A DNA stretch of 64,000 nt from Dendrobium chrysotoxum (Eukaryota > Streptophyta > Magnoliopsida > Asparagales > Orchidaceae): positions 82,463,528 to 82,527,527 of the forward strand of contig CM034312.1 in the NCBI GenBank assembly GCA_019925795.1, written 5' to 3'. Positions 47,135 to 58,558 of this stretch are shown one piece after another. The notes beneath the pieces are model-generated. The model saw only the letters and a list, made by a program, of their open reading frames with translations. It did not search any database and was not told the origin of the DNA. Position numbers and translations under genes: made by a program. Position 1 is the stretch's first letter, and every line of letters starts with the position of its first letter.

Positions 47135-47689
47135 ATATGAGTCTTCAAAAAAAATTTATATTTTAAATTGAACTTATACTATCAGAAAATTGGGCTGATG
47201 AGCTAGTTGGGGCCTATGTCCCCAAGGCCCATTATAGCTCCACCTTTGCTTCTCAGCCTTTTCTTCAAAATGTAAGAAGATCAAAATAATAATCATCTAA
47301 CAAATTTATGCATGTAAATTAAACAATTTTTCTATAAGAGAACACCAAAAAAACTTTTTAAGAGAATTTTTTTAATTATTTTTTTACTTGTTGAAATGAG
47401 TAGAAATAGCTCCTTTTATATATTCTCATTGATTTATATAAAAAATAGAAAAATTAATTTGATTGAGTTTTCTGTTGAGGAGAGATCTGATTAAAATTAT
47501 ATCACATTCATCAAAGCACTAACTTCATTTACTTTAATTAGCACTAATAGTATTGTAAGAAGCATGGAAGATATAATACTAATGGGCTTTCTGTTATGGG
47601 CCTCCCATGATGAAGAGAGCTAAAAGCCCATGTAATCCATCCTATAAAAATATATAATCATTGAGTTTTGTCTCTCATAGATTTAAAAT
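47135..47689. other. AT-rich sequence, nothing recognised
   Basis: No coding or repeat signature beyond the 8-bp duplication at its left edge. Confidence 0.35.
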
Positions 47690-48423
47690 AAATGAAGAAA
47701 TTTGCCCCTAAGAGTAGGATTCCTCTTACTGTTGATGATGAAGTGGTTGGTTGGAGACAACCATCTATTGACTACTTATAAGAGGACAAACACCCTCAAA
47801 AAAACTTATTTGTTACCGAGATCAAGAAAAGAGCTATCGCTTACGCTATTATTTATTTGATCAAATATGATTGCATTGCCTTAACAAGCATGAAGCTCAT
47901 AAGATCATATCCGAGGTATACATCGAATTATGTGATGCTCATCAATCTGGCTTTAAAGTGCAGTTAAAAATTAGAAGACTTGAATAATATTGGTCGTAAT
48001 GATTAATGATTGCATGGACATTGTATGTCATTGTTATCAATGCTACGTAAAGGGTATACTTTTGCATTATTTGTACAAAGTGGTGCACCTTACGATAGTC
48101 TCGTGGCCTGTTAAGAGCTAGGGCATGGATATTGTTGGTCTTCTCTAAGGGTCATCAATTCATATTACAGTTGCAATTGATTATTTTTTTAAATGAGAAA
48201 TTGTTCCGTGAGAGGTTCAAGCTCACCATAGTCTTTAATTTTTTTGGGATAACATCGTGCATAAATTTGTGTTCCTTGTACCATCATATTCAATAATAGT
48301 TCCTCTTTTAGAAGAACTAAAAAATAATTGGGCATATCTGACTAAATATAGGACTTTAACTCAATCCACTCTATTTGCTTTAGTCCTTTAAGCTAAGATT
48401 CTTCTCTCTTTGGAGGTACAGCT
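47690..48423 (+). pseudogene. Decayed Ty3/gypsy RNase H-integrase fragment, 5' part
   Basis: Plus-strand translation in shifting frames recovers the integrase layout: a zinc-binding HH-CC-like part (ELCDAHQSGF ... CHCYQC), the core lead-in GMDIVGLL and AIDYFFK, and an NNWAYLTKYRTLTQSTLFAL-like region. Stops and frameshifts are frequent. The element continues beyond the RTE insertion at 48436-48991. Confidence 0.7.
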
Positions 48424-48435
48424 TCCCTCACTAAA
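48424..48435. repeat. Target duplication of RTE copy 1, left
   Basis: TCCCTCACTAAA, matching TCCCTCGCTAAA at 48992-49003 (11 of 12). Confidence 0.75.
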
Positions 48436-48991
48436 CAACAACAACAACAACAACATCAAGCCTTTATCCCACTACGTGGGGTCGGCTACATGAATCCTTT
48501 TTCTCCATTGTGTCCTATTAAAAGTCAAATTCTCGTTTAAATCTAATAAAGAAAGATCATTTCTAATATTTTCTAACAAAGTCTTTTTAGGTCTACCTCT
48601 ACTTTTCTTAACATAAGTCAAATCTAAGACATCTACTTTCCTAACCGGGTCATCGGGAGGCCGCCGTTTTACGTGACCAAACCATCTAAGGCGACTCTCC
48701 CTAATCTTATCTTCCACTGGAGCTACTCCAACCTTTTCACGAATATGCTCATTTCGTATCCTATCTCTAAGGGTAAAGCCACTCATCCACCTGAGCATCC
48801 TCATCTCTGCAACACTTAACTTAGAATTATGCTTCTCTTTTAATGGCCAACATTCAGCACCATAAAGCATTGCAGGTCTCACCACCATCTTATAGAATTT
48901 TCCCTTAAGTTTGAGGGGTACTTTTCTATCACACAATAAGCCCGATGCATTCCTCCACTTCAACCATCCAACTTGGATTCTGCTGATAATA
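48436..48991 (-). mobile_element. RTE-type LINE, 5'-truncated (copy 1)
   Basis: On the minus strand the sequence ends AAAGGCTTGATGTTGTTGTT, the (TTG)n tail typical of plant RTE elements, preceded by GTAGCCGACCCCACGTAGTG. It encodes the RTE reverse-transcriptase C-terminus: RIQVGWLKWRNASGLLCDRK, RPAMLYGAECWPLK, AEMRMLRWMSG and RLRWFGHVKRR, ending HVADPT then stop at 48472-48474. Only the last 556 bases of the element are present, as usual for 5'-truncated LINE insertions. A 12-base near-perfect target duplication flanks it. Confidence 0.88.
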
Positions 48992-49003
48992 TCCCTCGCT
49001 AAA

Positions 49004-49260
49004 GATAGTAATAAAAAATCAAATAATTTTAAAATAGGATACCAAACTTCGATCAGAAGAGCTTGAGGATCCTGAAGAGAAGCGCCTATATGCCCACCAG
49101 GATCTTGAGTTGTATAAATCTCTAACAAACTAGCCCTTTTTAGAATCTTCTGAGTATGAGATTTGGTCTTGATTTATTGAATGCCTATTTTGACTCATCA
49201 CACGGTCGGAGGCAATTTTGAACCTACATGAGAAGACCTTTTTGTGATAGAGAAGTCTCT
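49004..49260 (+). pseudogene. Decayed gypsy integrase fragment, 3' part
   Basis: Plus-strand words GYQTSIRRA, a DPEEKRLYAHQDLE-like stretch and DLVL match the region just after the gypsy integrase core and continue the fragment at 47690-48423, now separated by the RTE insertion. Confidence 0.6.
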
Positions 49261-50540
49261 CAAGATGAACTTATCAACTAATTGATTGTAAATGCGAAGA
49301 TCCTCATATGCTACTAAACAAATAAAGAAAACTTCTATCAATTTTCTAAATTAGTATAAAATCTGGTTAATCATAAGGTTCAAACATGAGAAAATCAGTT
49401 AACCGATGAACATCTATCCAATTGCAATAATCCCTATCATAAAGAAAAAAAAAATAACAAAGCCCACCCTTCAATTTGCCATTAAAACATACAATAGACA
49501 TAAGAAAAATATAAATAAAAATTTCTATCAGTATTAAAAAAAAGGCAGACAAAAGGTACCTTCGTGATTCTGTTTGCCTCTTTGATTTCTTTTCAAAAAG
49601 TGCGTCGTACATATATTTTTGACAATCATTCAAGGCTTGTGCTTTGCTCGTGGCGCAATTTAGAGCTAATTATAAATAAATAAATGTACTACCCTCCCTC
49701 TCACGAGATAGATAGATGTACATATATATATATATATGCTCTCTTTTTTTTTAATTTATTTGAAGTAAAATAAATATAATGAAAAGCTCAAAGTTATGGT
49801 GAACGGTGGCAAATGGAAGGCTATAGTTGACGGGGTGGGCAACGATGATGATGACCGATGGTGCTGGCTGCGACGTGGGTGGTTGACGGTAGTGCCACCG
49901 GGCGACCACAACGACGAGATAATGGGTGGCGATAGCCTTAGACCAACGACTGACGACAATGATAGCGAGTTTACGATGTATTTATAAATCTCATGTATTC
50001 TAAATACATTTTACTTGAAATATTTTTCACCTCTTTTACATCAAATAAAATAGTTTCTAATCATAAACAAAAATAATAAGATAAAGTCAATTTGATTTTT
50101 AGAAAGAGAAACATCACATCCTTTTAAAAAAAATTATCAAAATAATTTTAAAATTATCAAATTTACTTTAAAATAAATATAATATAAACTTCCATTAATC
50201 ATTTATACATCCCAAAATAATCCCATCAAACTTTAGTCACAGTATTTCAATTTTTTTATTCAAACTTGCAATCAATATACCAGCTGTCCCCCTCAAACTT
50301 TCCACTTGAGTTCAAAATTTTTTTGTTGCATGAAAATATAATTCATCATGTTTTAAACGTGTCAGGCTATATATATGGTGTAATCAATCCAATTATCCAA
50401 TATATTTAATATTTTGATAATTATAACAATATATAAAATTGCAATCATTGAAGTATATGTGAATGATAAAACAAAACATGAGATGGATGACTTACAAAAG
50501 TATTGTAAATAGATAGTAATTGTAGAAGAGAACAGTACTA
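49261..50540. other. AT-rich intergenic DNA with a G-rich patch
   Basis: 49800-49975 is G-rich (GGTGGC, GACGACAATGAT words) and resembles 18350-18470 and the minisatellites of the LTRs. No gene is supported. Confidence 0.35.
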
Positions 50541-50598
50541 AAAAGATAGTTTGGGTGTTCAGTGCAGTAAGAAGGCTGTCCCAAACGAAGCCTATATC
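50541..50598. mobile_element. Partial MITE (right end), AAGGCTTCGTTTGGGAC family
   Basis: GTAAGAAGGCTGTCCCAAACGAAGCCTA matches the right end of the family; the left half is missing. Confidence 0.55.
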
Positions 50599-51376
50599 TT
50601 CTAAGAAAGTTTGGATGTTCAGTGCTCGACATGTTGGGCTTTATTTATCTTTCAAAAAATTTCTTTATATCATTTAATTTCTACTTTGTAATATTTCTTT
50701 TTAATGTGCTATAGAATCCTCTCTAAGCCTTTTTTGAAGTTCTTTTTGTAAGATGTTTAGTGTTGTAACACCTCAATATTCTCATCATGATTTTATTAAA
50801 TGCTACAGTATAATGATCTGTAAGACATTACTCTTCAACAACTTCGTATCTATCATGTGACAATTGAGTTTGAAGAGAGCATAGAGTAATCGTCAATGCA
50901 GAAACCCACATCAAAAGGTGAAAAAATGAGAGCGGAAATGGACTAAATCCTGCATAAAAAGGTGAGAAATTTTTCAAAACTACAAGAATATTATAAATTA
51001 TGATGAGGATTTGTGACTTCTATACATTATATCGTAAAATATACATAGTAGCAATAAACTCACATACACATCAAATTTAGAGTTGAGGAAAACAAAATAA
51101 TTTGAAATTGTTTGTGATAGGGCATATATCCATCATAAAGTTTGTTATAAAGATTTTTTAGACAAAAAAAAAATCATCATAATTTTTCACTCATTTCCTC
51201 TCTTTTTCCTCTTCTCTCTCACTTTCATCTCTTATTCTCACTATTTCTTAAGTTGCCAACAATATTCTTTGTTGACTCCATGGTATATCTCTACCCTTTT
51301 CTTCCTTCTCACTAGAACTTCTCCAACATTATGCTTCCTCCGTCGAAATAACAAGACTGACGCAGCTTTCTTTGAT
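50599..51376. other. AT-rich intergenic DNA
   Basis: Nothing recognised apart from a CT-rich stretch at 51190-51235. Confidence 0.35.
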
Positions 51377-51617
51377 CTGTTAGTTGGGAGCTTTGACTAT
51401 CAACTAAGAGGTCTTGGGTTCAAGCCTTACGTATGTGATGTGTGTATGAGTTTTGGCTACCGACGAAGATGTGTTACCTTAATTGGCCTAAATATTCCAA
51501 AAAAATGTATATTTTTTGGAACATTTCGGCCAATTAAGATAAATTCACACATACAACATATACATAAGACTATAATTCAAAACTTCTTAGTTGATAGTCA
51601 TAGCTCCCAACCAACAG
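51377..51617. mobile_element. Two SINE copies in tail-to-tail inverted pair
   Basis: The plus-strand copy starts CTGTTAGTTGGGAGCTTTGA, has a B-box-like TTGGGTTCAAGCC, and reaches CTAAATATTCCAAAAAAATG near 51505. It is followed at once by a minus-strand copy (ATTTTTTGGAACATTTCGGC ... AGTTGATAGTCATAGCTCCC AACCAACAG). The two A-tails face each other with almost no spacer. A transcript would fold into a hairpin with arms of about 115 bases. Same family as 9800-9910. Confidence 0.82.
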
Positions 51618-52032
51618 ATGAAGATGAACTTACTGCATAAAGCTGGATTCAATAATTACGCAAACCATTAGCGGTAGACATTATTGACTTATTTGTTAGC
51701 TGTGGGAGCTCTCAGCTGCTCCATAAATATTGTATTATCAATTTTAAATATTGCATCAGGAATTACTAAATATGGACACGTTATAAACAAAGGTGAAACG
51801 TCACAGTGCTTAGGAAAAAATATTTACTTAAAGTAACTTTTATTTTTTTTAATAATTAGTTTAATAAATTTTATTAGCGATTTTTTGTTTTTTTTTAACT
51901 TATATTGCTTGAAAATTGAATTTTATTATTTGTGTTGAATTTACTCACTATTATTTTTAATATTAAAGCTTAAAAAATGGTTGATTTCGAATCATAATTA
52001 AACTAATTAAATGGTCATTATTAGAATCATGC
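51618..52032. other. AT-rich intergenic DNA
   Basis: Nothing recognised. Confidence 0.35.
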
Positions 52033-52624
52033 AAACCACGTGGCTGCCCTCAAATCTTTATTGTGGCTTGACAATGATTTAGGCTTCATTTAAGACGCTT
52101 TTCATGCTGCTTCTTAAAGCTGTTTTATAACACAAAAGTTTTAATTTTTGTATTAAAAAGTTCTTTAAAAAGCGATAAAAAAGTCATCCCAAACGAAGCC
52201 TTAGTACTCACCGTTATTTCTCTAATGCTAAACCACGTGGCTGCCCTCAAATCTTTATTGCAGCTTGACAATGCTTTAGACTTCATTTATGACGGTTTTA
52301 TTGCTACTTCTTAAAGCTGCTTTTTAACACAAAATTTTTAACTTTTGTACTAAAAAGCTGCTTTAAAAAGCGATGAAAAAGTCGTCCCAAATGAAGCCTT
52401 AGTACTCACCGTTATTTCTCTAATGATAAACCACGTGGCTGCCCTCAATCTTTATTGCGGCTTGACAATGCTTTAGACTTCATTTATAACGGTTTTATTG
52501 CTGCTTCTTAAAGCTGTTTTTTATAACACAATTTTTAATTTTTGTACTATAAAGCTGCTTTATAGAGCGATAAAAAAGTTGTCCCAAATGAAGTCTTAGT
52601 ACCCACGGTTATTTCTCTAATGCT
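52033..52624. repeat. Three tandem 197-bp units, each containing a MITE
   Basis: Units start at 52033, 52230 and 52428, each with AAACCACGTGGCTGCCCTCA. Each holds one full MITE of the AAGGCTTCRTTTGGGAC family (left end TTAGGCTTCATTTAAGACG or similar, right end CCCAAACGAAGCCTTAGTAC) plus the same flanking sequence ending TTATTTCTCTAATGMTA. Because the flanks are repeated as well, the array arose by duplication of an inserted MITE with its surroundings, not by three insertions. Confidence 0.93.
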
Positions 52625-52933
52625 AGTGATTCCTATGGACGACGCCCCACTCTAAACACCAACAACGCTGACACCAACCCCTTGAGTTAGACAATGAATC
52701 AGCCCCACCTTCCTCTCTATATCTTTTTCTTATGTCTTTATTAGCCCCGTTCATCCTTGGCCTTTTGTTTCCGGTCACCATCGATGGACACTGAGTAATG
52801 CCATAGTCACTGATCATTCGCCATGAGTTTCTTGCCTGTGTGACCATGTCTTCTTTCTCACGCTGCTCTTCTTCTTTTACTTCATATTTAACATATTTGA
52901 AAATAATTTTCTAGCGTTTAGTTTATTAATATG
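52625..52933. other. Unassigned sequence
   Basis: A 74-codon minus-strand frame (52623-52847) has no recognisable motif and is not supported as a gene. Confidence 0.3.
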
Positions 52934-52938
52934 AGCTT
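52934..52938. repeat. 5-bp target duplication of solo LTR copy 4, left
   Basis: AGCTT, repeated exactly at 53934-53938. Confidence 0.85.
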
Positions 52939-53933
52939 TGATACATCACCAAAAATCACATTGATCAGACACAAATCTCGAGGCATATTTGAATAAAAAA
53001 TTTTCAAAATTAAATTTGGGATCATCTAAATACCAATCTCAGCGACCTTACAGTCAAACTGAATGTCTCGACAAGACAAAATCAATGACACCAAAATCAG
53101 CCCAATCTGATTCCAAGGGACTGAAGCATATTTGAAATCTTCAAAGCATTAATTTGGCAACCAAATAATCTCCAAATATGGCATGCTTATAGCCAAATAT
53201 GGCATGCTTATAGTTGAATCGAGCGGCTTGATGAGACGAGTCCAACGAGCCCAAGATCACTTAATTCTAAGATCATTAAGGCATTTAAATGTCGACAAAA
53301 GCTCTTTGATCGAAGGAATCAATACAGACCGTTTGATGAAGCACTTCGACTTTGCCCTAGATTTTCTATATATTTACAGAGTATGTCACTGTAAAAAATT
53401 TATAAATAGGTATTCGATCATTGTTCACATGAAAGGGGGGAGGAAGCAGGAGAAAGAGAATGATAGAGAGAATTATCTTGTATTTTTCAGCTATTGTTGT
53501 CGACAATCATCACCAGTTATCACTACTGACAAACATCATCATCATCAACGACCATCATTAGAAATCACTACTATCTCCAGAATACTTAAAAGATTTAACT
53601 TTATTGTTGGATATATTTGTCTGCATATGTACATCTATTTTTATATTTTCTATTGAAAAAATTAAGCTCTGTTGTTGGATATAGACTGTTCAAATATGGA
53701 TGCTTGATATTTGTACCCTCCCTCTTCTTCCAAAATGAAGAAATGAGAATCGTTGTATCACTTTCTACATAGTGGATTTTACAACTGGGACAAATTATGA
53801 TTCTCTCACTTTCTGGGTTTTCCTCATAAAGTGTTCTCTGGTCCTACTACTTCATCTATACGTGTTGAATTTTTGTACACTACTAAAACAAAAAATACAT
53901 ATTCTGCCAACTCAAATTTTCTAGCACGCAACA
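52939..53933 (+). mobile_element. Solo LTR, copia-like family A (copy 4)
   Basis: Starts TGATACATCACCAAAAATCA, ends TTTCTAGCACGCAACA, and is bounded by a perfect 5-bp duplication. TCTCGAGGCATATTTGAAT near the start and GGTTTTCCTCATAAAGTG near the end match the other copies. No internal region or primer-binding site is attached. The open frame at 53183-53656 lies within it and is not a gene. Confidence 0.88.
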
Positions 53934-54116
53934 AGCTTATAACCAAAATTAGTATTTAGAAGATGAAAGCTTATAAAAATATTATATTTATTTATTTATT
54001 TATAGCTTATTATCGAATTCTTAATTAATTATTTATTTAATCTGAAGAAATTGCTAAAAAATTTAGGGCATTCACATTAGAACGCACAGGATTTGGCGTG
54101 ATAGGAAAGAGAGAGA

Positions 54117-54117
54117 T

Positions 54118-54152
<35 letters not shown>
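54117..54152. repeat. (GA)n microsatellite
   Basis: About 18 GA units. Confidence 0.93.
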
Positions 54153-54156
<4 letters not shown>

Positions 54157-55239
54157 GGGCCTGGGCCGGGTTGAGAGAGAGAAATATTTTAAGATTCTAA
54201 TTTTGTTTAATTATTATTTTTTTAAAATCCCATATATTTATTATATAATTTATCTTTTTATATTAAAATAAAGAAAAAAATTTATAAAATCATGAATAGG
54301 TCCTAAGCTCAAATAAAAAAGTTGAAGATACTTTTAAAATCAACAATTTATACCTACATAAAGAAAAAAAATTGGCTCCCCTAATGTTAATATATATGCT
54401 TAAAAAAACTTCAGAGATTACTCATAAAAATAAGGATAAATACTTCATTGTAGAAGAATACTAAGAAATAACTTGAGGCATATAAATTAAAGAAGGACCA
54501 ATACAAAGCCAATTATGGCCTACAACAAGGGTGAGAAAATATTTAATGCTAACTATTTTGATGATGAGAAGAAAGTTTCTAAGAAGTCAATGCCATTTTA
54601 TTTTATAAGTTGCAATGAAAATCATTTAAGTAGATGGAGATTTAGGGATCCTAATGGAGCTGTGAATAGGTTCGTGTTTGGTGGATCTGCAACCCTTTTG
54701 TTGGGATTGTTGTGCAAAGAAGTAAGGGATGACTAATTATGGCTAGGGGATATACAATTAATCAGATTAAAATAGGGTATGTAGGGAAAGAATTTGGGAA
54801 GGGCGTGTTCCACTAAGGCATTTATTAAATGAAAGTGGAAGTGCTCCCTGTAGGACACAATGTATCATGAGATAAAATTTGTTTATTGTGGATGTCATAT
54901 AGTTTGCTAGCTTTCACTCATTGTGGGTGGCCTAAGAAAATGCACATTCAAACACGTGGCTGCAAATACGTCTTTATGTATAGGAAGGTGAGAGTAAATG
55001 CAAGATAACTGAATACACGAAGGATAGAGCTGCCTACTGTTATGCTATATAGAAGTTCATGCGGTCTTTTATGTTGGAGAAGAGCGAGCGTGGTTGTTAA
55101 AATGCAATTACTTAAGGGAACCATATTGAAAGTATAAGGCTATAGTAATGTCTAATAAGTGTTGGTGACTACTACATTTGATGACCACATTTTGTTGGGG
55201 TCATTGGATGCATGAATATGCATGTAGGCCCCCTTGTTT
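54153..55239. other. Intergenic DNA; one weak open frame
   Basis: A 73-codon plus-strand frame at 54515-54736 (MAYNKGEKIFNANYFDDEKK at its start) reads like protein in composition but has no known motif and no gene context. I do not call it. Confidence 0.3.
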
Positions 55240-55990
55240 ATTAAAAAAAAAAGGATTGGTTTAGTTCCTTAGCGTTAGTAAATTGGGTACAATCATCCAC
55301 TAAGGTTAGAAAGTAGCAGTGGCTAGGATAGTTAGCAATATGCCCCCATACACCATAATGAATTAATTTGAATGCATGTTTACATAACAAATTGTTATAT
55401 GATACAAATTGTGATTGAAGATGTTTTGCCAAATGACAAAGATGATTTTGATTGCTTTATTGATTGTAGAAGTGCCAAAACTAATTTAAGACTAAGATGA
55501 TCTGATCTATTTTTAGATAAATAGCCAAGATGATTATGTCATATATGAATTAAGGTGATGTTAGTATACAAGTTTGAATCCAAATTATTATAATCAAGAA
55601 TAAAGATATCACTTTATTTATCACCCATGCTAATCATCCTCTGTTTGTGAGCTTTCAGAATGACAAAATGATCACGAAAGAGTATGATCAAGAGCAAATT
55701 ATCGGTAATAAAAACACTTACAGAGAAAAGATTAAATTCAAAATCTAAAATAAATAGTGCATCATGCAAGAATGTATGTGAGCTTATATTATATATTTTG
55801 ATATCCCCGCAAGAAGTTATCATGGATTGCATCAGGCTGGCTAAGGTCATTGTGGTGTTAAGTGTGTGATGGATATAGGTGAAGAAATTAATGAAGTTGA
55901 TAGACACATACCTATGAAGTAGGAGGGCCACTCGTCGCTTTTGTTGTATAGATGCTGGGAAAGCAGGATCATTAGTTAATCATTTTGCCA
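55240..55990 (-). pseudogene. Ty1/copia gag-pre-integrase and integrase fragment
   Basis: Minus-strand frames 55614-55931 and 55241-55432 carry copia landmarks: LHDALFILDFEFNLFSVSV (the pre-integrase region that follows the protease) and, further on, FKLIHYGVWGHIANYP with YFLTLVDDCTQF (start of the integrase core). Frames are broken between them and both ends are truncated, so this is an inactive remnant. Confidence 0.85.
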
Positions 55991-56126
55991 TTTCTGAATC
56001 ATGTGAGGAAGCCTGGTTCGACCTTGGCTTCATTGTTCGCAGCACTGGAAATATAAACAACTAAGGTCTATCCTGAGGCTTGAGAGAAACAATCGTTATA
56101 GGCTATAGCCTTATGAGAAAAATAAT
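55991..56126. other. Short spacer before the duplicated segment
   Basis: May continue the copia remnant upstream (gag side), but it is not recognisable. Confidence 0.3.
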
Positions 56127-56943
56127 ATGCCAAATTTCATTTGATACTAGACAACCAATTGTTTCACCTCTCTTTAATCACATCTACCGCCAATGCAGAT
56201 TGGTCTGTAATTATTAAACTCCTTCGACAAACTCTTCAACTTGGAATCTGTCTGGGACAACTTTCTTCCTCCTTTGCTTTCTTAAGTCGCAACCACAAAT
56301 CTGCTTAGATACTGCTTTTTTGTTACTTCTTAAAAATTTTCGTACTAAGAAGTTGCTTTTTAGATAAACTTTCAAAAAAGTTATTTTTTTCACAACTATT
56401 TTACAACTAATTTTATAAAAAACTACAACCATCCCAAACAAATCATTAATAAAATAACGACTTAGAATGTTTTGATATCATGTGTAGTTGATCTGCTTGT
56501 TTACTAGTTGAAAATATCTTGGAGCTACTGATTTGTTAGAATCAATCTCTCAGTTCCATCTAGATCTCACCAAACAACAAATCCTATGAAATTTCCTTGG
56601 ACACTTAAGTTCAGGATCCTATTATGAATCTCATGATAGATGAGAATGAGGTCCATATCTTCTGATTAGGGAATGTATCCATAATGGCAATCGTCTCTTG
56701 ACTACAATCTATTAATAAATCTAATCCGGTCAGTACATCATAAAAGAAAAATAAAGCTAAAACAAAAAAATAGTGCAACATTAATATTGACAGCAAAGTT
56801 CGCCTTAGCCATTTTTGAACTAAGGGATGTAGGTTGACATTCAAATTATGATGTTTGGATTAGCGGCGTAAGTGAGTCAAGTTGACTCGTGAGTTGGTTT
56901 GAGCTTGGTTTGACAAATGGCTCGTTAGCTGAGCTCGATAAGC

Positions 56944-56960
56944 TAACAAGTCAAGTTTGA
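56944..56960. repeat. Target duplication of RTE copy 2, left
   Basis: TAACAAGTCAAGTTTGA, exact repeat at 57364-57380; present once in copy B, which is the empty site. Confidence 0.95.
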
Positions 56961-57363
56961 CAACAACAACAACAAGCCTTTATCCCACTACATGGGGTCG
57001 GCTACATGAATCCTTTTTCTCCATTGTGTCCTGTTAAAAGTCAAATTCTCGTTTAAATCTAATAAAGAAAGATCATTTCTTATTTTCTAACCAAGTCTTT
57101 TTAGGTCTACCTCTACCTTTCTTAACATAAGTCAAATCTAAGACCTCTACTTTTCTAACCGGGTCATCGGGAGGCTGCCGTTTTATGTGACCAAACCATC
57201 TAAGGCGACTCTGTCTAATCTTATCTTCCACTGGAGCTACTCCAACCTTTTCACGAATATGCTCATTTCGTATCCTATCTCTAAGGGTAAAGCCACTCAT
57301 CCACCTGAGCATCCTCATCTCTGCAACACTTAACTTAGAATTATGCTTCTCTTTTAATGGCCA
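56961..57363 (-). mobile_element. RTE-type LINE, 5'-truncated (copy 2)
   Basis: The minus-strand 3' end is GGCTTGTTGTTGTTGTTG, with the same terminal body as the copy at 48436-48991. The coding part retains LSVAEMRMLRWMSGFTLRDR, KVGVAPVEDKIRQSRLRWFG and KKGRGRPKKTWLEN and then breaks at an indel. A perfect 17-bp duplication flanks it, and the empty site is preserved in copy B. It is a recent, 403-base truncated insertion. Confidence 0.95.
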
Positions 57364-57380
57364 TAACAAGTCAAGTTTGA
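57364..57380. repeat. Target duplication of RTE copy 2, right
   Basis: Exact copy of 56944-56960. Confidence 0.95.
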
Positions 57381-58558
57381 GTCAATCCTAATTCGTCTTG
57401 TTAGCTTGTGAGTCTGCTCGTTTAAAAAAATAATGATATTAAATGAACATAAAATATATTAGTATTCTAAATTTTAAATACAATTATTAAAAGTACTTAA
57501 AAATTAAATCTCACTTTCTTTAATTTTTTATTTTTTTCATCATTTTACTATAATAATTACTTCAACTATAATAATTATCTCTTTTACATAATAAATCACC
57601 CGGCTCAAACTCGTAGAATAACCCTCGAGTTTAAACTCACTCGATTAATTAACCAAGCTTAAGCTCACCCTTAATCTGAATAATAATTTATAATTTTAAT
57701 CACAATATTTTAATATGTTTCTACCCACTATTCCCTACATGAAGTATTTAATATTTATTTTAATTGAGTGAATAAACAAATATATAAATATATTATTAAA
57801 TATAATATCCTTCCAACAAAACTACAAAAGCAGAAAGGGACAGGTCATATTAAAGTAGATCTGAATTATTTTCTTTAATATATTACCCTTTAAAACGAGG
57901 AGAAAGGATATTTATTCTAATCTGCATTGTTTTTAATTTATTTCATGCATAGTGTGAAAATAATATAATTAGGCTTTGATTTTAGTGAAATAATATAAAA
58001 TTATTAATAAATTATGAAAATTAAGAGCTTTTGAGAACTTTCATCTTTTAATTATTTTATATATTTTTAATTTGAGCGAATTTAATCACAAAATTAATTA
58101 TTAAAAACTTGATGTGTTTTAAAATGCAAATATATTAATTTATATTTTTATATTATATTGATATTTTTAAATAATAAAAATAAATAAATTGTCTAATAAT
58201 CATCTATTTAAATTTATAGAATTACTCAAACTAAATTAATATGATTTTGTTTTATTTTCTGATTTTCTTATATAAGAATATCATATCGTAAGCATATTAA
58301 TCTTAATTTATCGATATTTTTGCATAATTTTTACAAATTCTTAGGATAACAAAATTTTTTTCTTGTAAATATTCCGAACATACAACACGTGCTAATTTGG
58401 ATAACATATTCAACTTTTTGTATAATCTTTTATAACATCTTAATCGGATATGATATGATAGGTATAATTTTTATTTCATGTATGTATGAAATAATAATAT
58501 TATTTTGTTATAGTCATGAATTTCTGCTTCTTTTTAACTTCTATATATATTAATGATT

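Larger units (their letters stand above)
56127..58430. repeat. Duplicated segment, copy A
   Basis: Beginning at ATATGCCAAATTTCATTTGA, it matches 62119-64000 base for base with scattered substitutions and small indels; the match is still running when the window ends. Copy A is longer only because it holds an RTE insertion (56961-57363) with its extra target duplication; without it, both stretches are about 1.88 kb. It contains a decayed MITE (56233-56450) and an AGCTC-rich hAT-like relic (about 56870-57665). Confidence 0.95.

Noticed and set aside
48430..48460. (CAA)n repeat taken as a simple microsatellite
   Set aside because: It is the (TTG)n tail of an RTE LINE on the minus strand, as shown by the adjoining 3' sequence shared with 56961-57363.
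53183..53656. 157-codon plus-strand open frame
   Set aside because: It lies wholly inside the solo LTR 52939-53933, and its composition follows the LTR repeats.
54515..54736. 73-codon plus-strand frame
   Set aside because: No motif, no promoter or splice context and no second copy to test conservation.
56611..56844. A 77-codon minus-strand frame also present in the second duplicate (62607-62840)
   Set aside because: Presence in both copies only reflects the recent duplication. The few differences I can see change amino acids, so there is no sign of selection, and no motif was recognised.
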